64,000 bases of DNA. Origin: an uncultured Pelagibacteraceae bacterium. Lineage in GTDB: Bacteria; Pseudomonadota; Alphaproteobacteria; Pelagibacterales; Pelagibacteraceae. The stretch is from contig CACKCQ010000007.1 of assembly GCA_902598655.1 (NCBI GenBank), positions 1-64,000 on the forward strand, read 5' to 3'. Positions 61,782-64,000 of the stretch are shown piece by piece. Numbering within the stretch: the first letter of the stretch is position 1; each line of letters begins with the position of its first letter. A program made the translations under genes and the position numbers. Below the pieces are notes generated by a model. The model saw only the letters and a list, made by a program, of their open reading frames with translations, did no database searches and was not told the origin of the DNA.

Positions 61782-62629
61782 TTTGCAGACATAATTGCTT
61801 GGAAAGGACCGCTTCCAATCCATAATTCATCAGAACCTTCCTCTACAAGGTGCATTCCCTCACCAACATTAAATGTCATGCTTAAAGAAGTTGTCGCTCC
61901 AGTGACTGTAATAGGATCTGCAAATTTCACAAGACCTTCTAGTTTAACAACTTCACTTGTATTAGCTGCTCTATGTTCATTGCTATCAACTAAAAAACCA
62001 GTAATAGTAGCAGACGTGCCATTTATACCTGGAACATGAGCTCTTGATGAAAATGATGAGGCTCCCGCATCTCCAAAATGTGCTAATGTTTCAACAAATT
62101 TTCCAGGTGTAATAGCGCTTGAACCACAGACAGAATTTCCTGTATGAGTGCTACCAAACGCATGCGTTCCGGAGCCAGCTTTTGTTCCACAAAAAACTCC
62201 AGTTCCACTAGATGTTCCTGTTTTAGCACCACTAAGCTCACCTGCCCATGTTATACCGAAGGTATTATCCATATAAGCATACCCATGAGTATAGGTTCCA
62301 TTTGGAGGTCGTGTATAAGTTCCATCAAGAACAATTTCTGCTCCTTGAGTTACAGCTGCAGTAGCTCCACTTGTGTTGTTAAATATTTGAGAACAAGGAG
62401 TTAAAACAACTGTTGATGATGTTGTTGCTTCAGTTGGAATACTTGTACATAAATATAATTTATAAATTACTATTTCATATTCAGCTGGAGCCGTATCACA
62501 TCCATTGTCAATATCACTTTCTGAGTAAACTCCAGAAGATATAGTACAAGCCTCAGCTTTATTAGAATTAAATATCTCAAAAATAAAAATTGTAGATAAA
62601 ATTAAAAATAAATATTTAATATTCTTCAT
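61778..62629 (-). CDS. Exported Thr/Ser/Gly-rich protein of unknown function
   Basis: This 283-residue protein has a signal peptide (KYLFLILSTIFIFEIFNSN, cleaved near KAEA, before Cys-Thr). There is no clear lipobox. The mature part is rich in Thr, Ser, Gly and Ala, with paired Cys, and looks like an all-beta extracellular protein (PAEYEIVIYKLYLCTS, VTQGAEIVLDGTYTRPPNG). The composition differs from that of the Lys/Asn-rich neighbours. It begins on the base after the stop of the barrel protein gene, so the two are one operon and may work together at the surface. Confidence 0.7.
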   Translation of the reverse strand: MKNIKYLFLILSTIFIFEIFNSNKAEACTISSGVYSESDIDNGCDTAPAEYEIVIYKLYLCTSIPTEATTSSTVVLTPCSQIFNNTSGATAAVTQGAEIVLDGTYTRPPNGTYTHGYAYMDNTFGITWAGELSGAKTGTSSGTGVFCGTKAGSGTHAFGSTHTGNSVCGSSAITPGKFVETLAHFGDAGASSFSSRAHVPGINGTSATITGFLVDSNEHRAANTSEVVKLEGLVKFADPITVTGATTSLSMTFNVGEGMHLVEEGSDELWIGSGPFQAIMSAN

Positions 62630-63478
62630 TTAAAATCCTCCTGCTTTAACAGTAAAACTCGCTCCTTTTTTCTTAATAACATTTTCTCTTCTAACTTTCT
62701 CATACATTCTATCTTTCATGGAAATTCTTTCAAAAGCCTCACTACTAAATAAAGATGTGCCAGGATTTTTTATACTATTACTATATCTAAGATTGATAAA
62801 ACTTTGATCATTGTGATGATCATAATTAGTGTGGCCAATTTCAAATGATAAACCAGAATTTGGTACTTTAATCTGAGTAGAAAATTCTAAACCTTGAAAA
62901 TCATTACCACCAGAAACTTCAAAATCGAAAGCTTTCAAATAAGCTTTCATAGATGGTATATATGGAAGATGCGCGCCTATCTCAACATCATATCCATCGA
63001 TAGCCTCTTCATTTTTACTATCTTTTCCTTTTTTGCTAGAGCTTTCAGCAAAATATTGATTGTAATTTAAATCTAGAATGGAAGATTTAAATTCAGCACC
63101 TATACTAAATCTTTGGTGCTCATAATCAAATTCATAATCATAAAAAGCGTTTAAACCAAATAATATACTTTCATCATTAGATAAATATCTTTGTCCAAGT
63201 CCAAAATTAAATGTTTCTCTGTCACTGTCGTGTAAAAATAAAGATCCTTGGAAAAAAGATAAGTCTGAACTATCTTCTGCAAAAATCTTAAATGTTTGTA
63301 TGCCTATTTCTGGTTTAATAGTTTCAATTTTTTTTATTGAAAAATCAGTGTTTTCAAAATGCTCCTCCAAAAAACTTTCCAAAGAAGAATAAAATCTATC
63401 TACTACTTCATCTACTTTAGCAAAAGAAGCTGAGATAAAAAGCAACTGAAATATTAGAATTTTTAATAAAAATTTCAT
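62630..63478 (-). CDS. Inverse-autotransporter-type outer-membrane beta-barrel
   Basis: This 282-residue protein has a signal peptide (KFLLKILIFQLLFISASFA), a short helical region, and a barrel beginning GSLFLHDSDRETFNFGLGQR. GQRYLSNDESILFGLNAFYDYEF and HQRFSIGAEFKSSILDLNYN resemble the inverse autotransporter domain of intimin and invasin. The end MKDRMYEKVRRENVIKK matches the linker that normally leads into the passenger, but the protein stops after 12 more residues. No passenger is fused; the exported protein encoded next could take that place. The identification rests on motif resemblance only. Confidence 0.72.
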   Translation of the reverse strand: MKFLLKILIFQLLFISASFAKVDEVVDRFYSSLESFLEEHFENTDFSIKKIETIKPEIGIQTFKIFAEDSSDLSFFQGSLFLHDSDRETFNFGLGQRYLSNDESILFGLNAFYDYEFDYEHQRFSIGAEFKSSILDLNYNQYFAESSSKKGKDSKNEEAIDGYDVEIGAHLPYIPSMKAYLKAFDFEVSGGNDFQGLEFSTQIKVPNSGLSFEIGHTNYDHHNDQSFINLRYSNSIKNPGTSLFSSEAFERISMKDRMYEKVRRENVIKKKGASFTVKAGGF

Positions 63479-63522
63479 TATTTATATATAAAGATATATA
63501 GTTTAATTAAAAGGTCTAAAAA

Positions 63523-63599
63523 TGGTAGCGGGAAGTGGGATAAAGCCACTGACCTCGGGCTTATGCAACCCGCGCTCTTACCAATTGAGCTACCCCGCC
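63523..63599 (-). tRNA. Aberrant tRNA gene, anticodon CAU by standard numbering
   Basis: The minus strand folds as a full 77-base cloverleaf: acceptor GGCGGGG with TCCCGCT (wobbles at both ends), D-arm GCTC/GAGC, a 5-bp anticodon stem CGGGT/GCCCG, T-stem AGTGG/CCACT, discriminator A and an encoded CCA. Standard numbering gives anticodon loop TGCATAA and anticodon CAU (Met or Ile2). Two positions are abnormal: base 33 is G, not the near-universal U, and the T-loop is CTTTATC rather than TTCRANY. It may be an odd tRNA or a decaying copy. No other tRNA lies in the window. Confidence 0.65.
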
Positions 63600-63698
63600 T
63601 TAATAATTGTTAGTTTATAATATTTTTATTTTTTGCATTAGCTATTTATTATTTTTTAGGTAAACCATTTATAATTCTTAGAAAAAAAATATTAAAAA

Positions 63699-64000
63699 CT
63701 AAATTTCTTTTTTTTTCCAGGTGTCTGGTGTTAAATTATTATCTATTTCAATTGCCAACCTGTAATCAAACTCACGAACTCCTCTTTTTTTAATATAATC
63801 ATAGGTTCTCAAAATTCCTTCTTTTAGATTAGTCTTTGTTTTATAATTGAGAAGTTCTCTAGCTTTATTTGAAGAGCAAGTTGCATGTTTCACTTCTCTT
63901 GGTCTATCTTTCTTATAAATTGGATCTAGATTTGAACCAGTTATGTTTGAGCAGATTTCTACTACCTCATTAATAGTAACAAACTCCTCGTCTGGTCCAA
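63699..64000 (-). CDS. NAD-dependent nucleotide-sugar epimerase/dehydratase (C-terminal part)
   Basis: The reading frame is open from the right edge of the window to a stop at 63699; the ORF track lists only its last 64 residues from an internal GTG. The segment runs GPDEEFVTINEVVEICSNIT, then DPIYKKDRPREVKHATCSS, KARELLNYKTKTNLKEGI and a C-terminal tail. KARELLNYKTKTNLKEGI-type text is the usual ending of GalE-like extended SDR enzymes that act on UDP- or GDP-sugars. The catalytic part is outside the window. A surface-polysaccharide role fits. Confidence 0.8.
   Translation of the reverse strand, partial: GPDEEFVTINEVVEICSNITGSNLDPIYKKDRPREVKHATCSSNKARELLNYKTKTNLKEGILRTYDYIKKRGVREFDYRLAIEIDNNLTPDTWKKKEI

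Noticed and set aside
62144-62404. Plus-strand 86-residue Ser/Cys-rich ORF
   Set aside because: It is the antisense shadow of the Thr/Ser/Gly-rich exported protein and has no ribosome site or recognisable domain.
63600-63698. 99-base gap between the epimerase gene and the tRNA as a possible attachment site or terminator
   Set aside because: It is AT-rich, has T-runs but no stable stem, and no direct repeat of the tRNA end was seen within the window.
1-64000. CRISPR arrays, insertion sequences, prophage genes, integrases, toxin-antitoxin or restriction genes
   Set aside because: None was seen on reading the window; no direct-repeat arrays or transposase-like ORFs are present.

Overview
The window is one continuous, extremely compact, low-GC stretch of chromosome from a free-living marine alphaproteobacterium. 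Everything points to the SAR11 clade (Pelagibacterales, 'Candidatus Pelagibacter'-like): an AT-rich composition with Lys/Asn/Ile-rich proteins, genes that abut or overlap by 1 to 8 bases, almost no intergenic DNA, no insertion sequences, phage or CRISPR, and a high share of binding-protein-dependent transporters (two TTT/TctABC systems, one TRAP system, one amino-acid ABC system). The clade assignment is inference from these traits; no database search was possible.

Layout. 1-3.6 kb: purS(partial)-purQ-purL followed by a BolA/monothiol-glutaredoxin pair. 3.6-13.2 kb (minus strand): a methyltransferase, rpsD, trmJ, cimA, cysS, nadE, class II DAHP synthase, glmS and a GlmU that has kept only its acetyltransferase half. 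13.3-17.5 kb: gph and the 2-methylcitrate cycle (prpD-prpB-prpC). 17.5-21.9 kb: a second PrpD-family gene with a TctABC transporter. 22.0-25.3 kb: nrdAB with two well-phased NrdR-box-like sites. 25.4-26.9 kb: phosphomannomutase/phosphoglucomutase, then a GC-rich 36-nt element that folds as a perfect H-type pseudoknot. 26.9-34.2 kb: TauE/SafE exporter, dusA, malonyl-CoA decarboxylase, a TRAP transporter and a class III CoA-transferase, which together look like a malonate (or related dicarboxylate) module. 34.2-37.8 kb: rpoZ, an MFS transporter, a beta-hydroxyacid dehydrogenase, a PPOX-fold protein and a small carbonic-anhydrase-like protein.

37.8-42.2 kb holds an unfamiliar operon: two paralogous exported HExxH proteins flank an exported MORN-repeat/HExxH protein and a DUF1330 protein. 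42.2-49.8 kb: a redoxin, glycosyltransferases, the second TctABC system and an AbrB-type membrane protein. 49.8-52.1 kb: Anbu, the proteasome-like peptidase, divergent from its usual circularly permuted ATP-grasp partner. 52.1-55.1 kb: a nitrilase-type amidase and an amino-acid ABC importer without an ATPase gene. 55.1-61.8 kb: a polyamine/methylthioadenosine block with a fused SpeD-SpeE, an aldolase-dehydrogenase fusion, mtnA, an exported hydrolase-like protein, mtnP and apt. Together these could run S-adenosylmethionine to spermidine and recycle the by-product to adenine nucleotide plus DHAP. 61.8-64 kb: an inverse-autotransporter-type barrel with an exported partner, an aberrant tRNA gene, and the C-terminal end of a nucleotide-sugar epimerase.

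Recurring theme: each of the four periplasmic binding-protein genes is followed by a short stem-loop before its permease genes, a layout that would favour high expression of the binding protein. No gene-free stretch longer than about 160 bases exists in the window.
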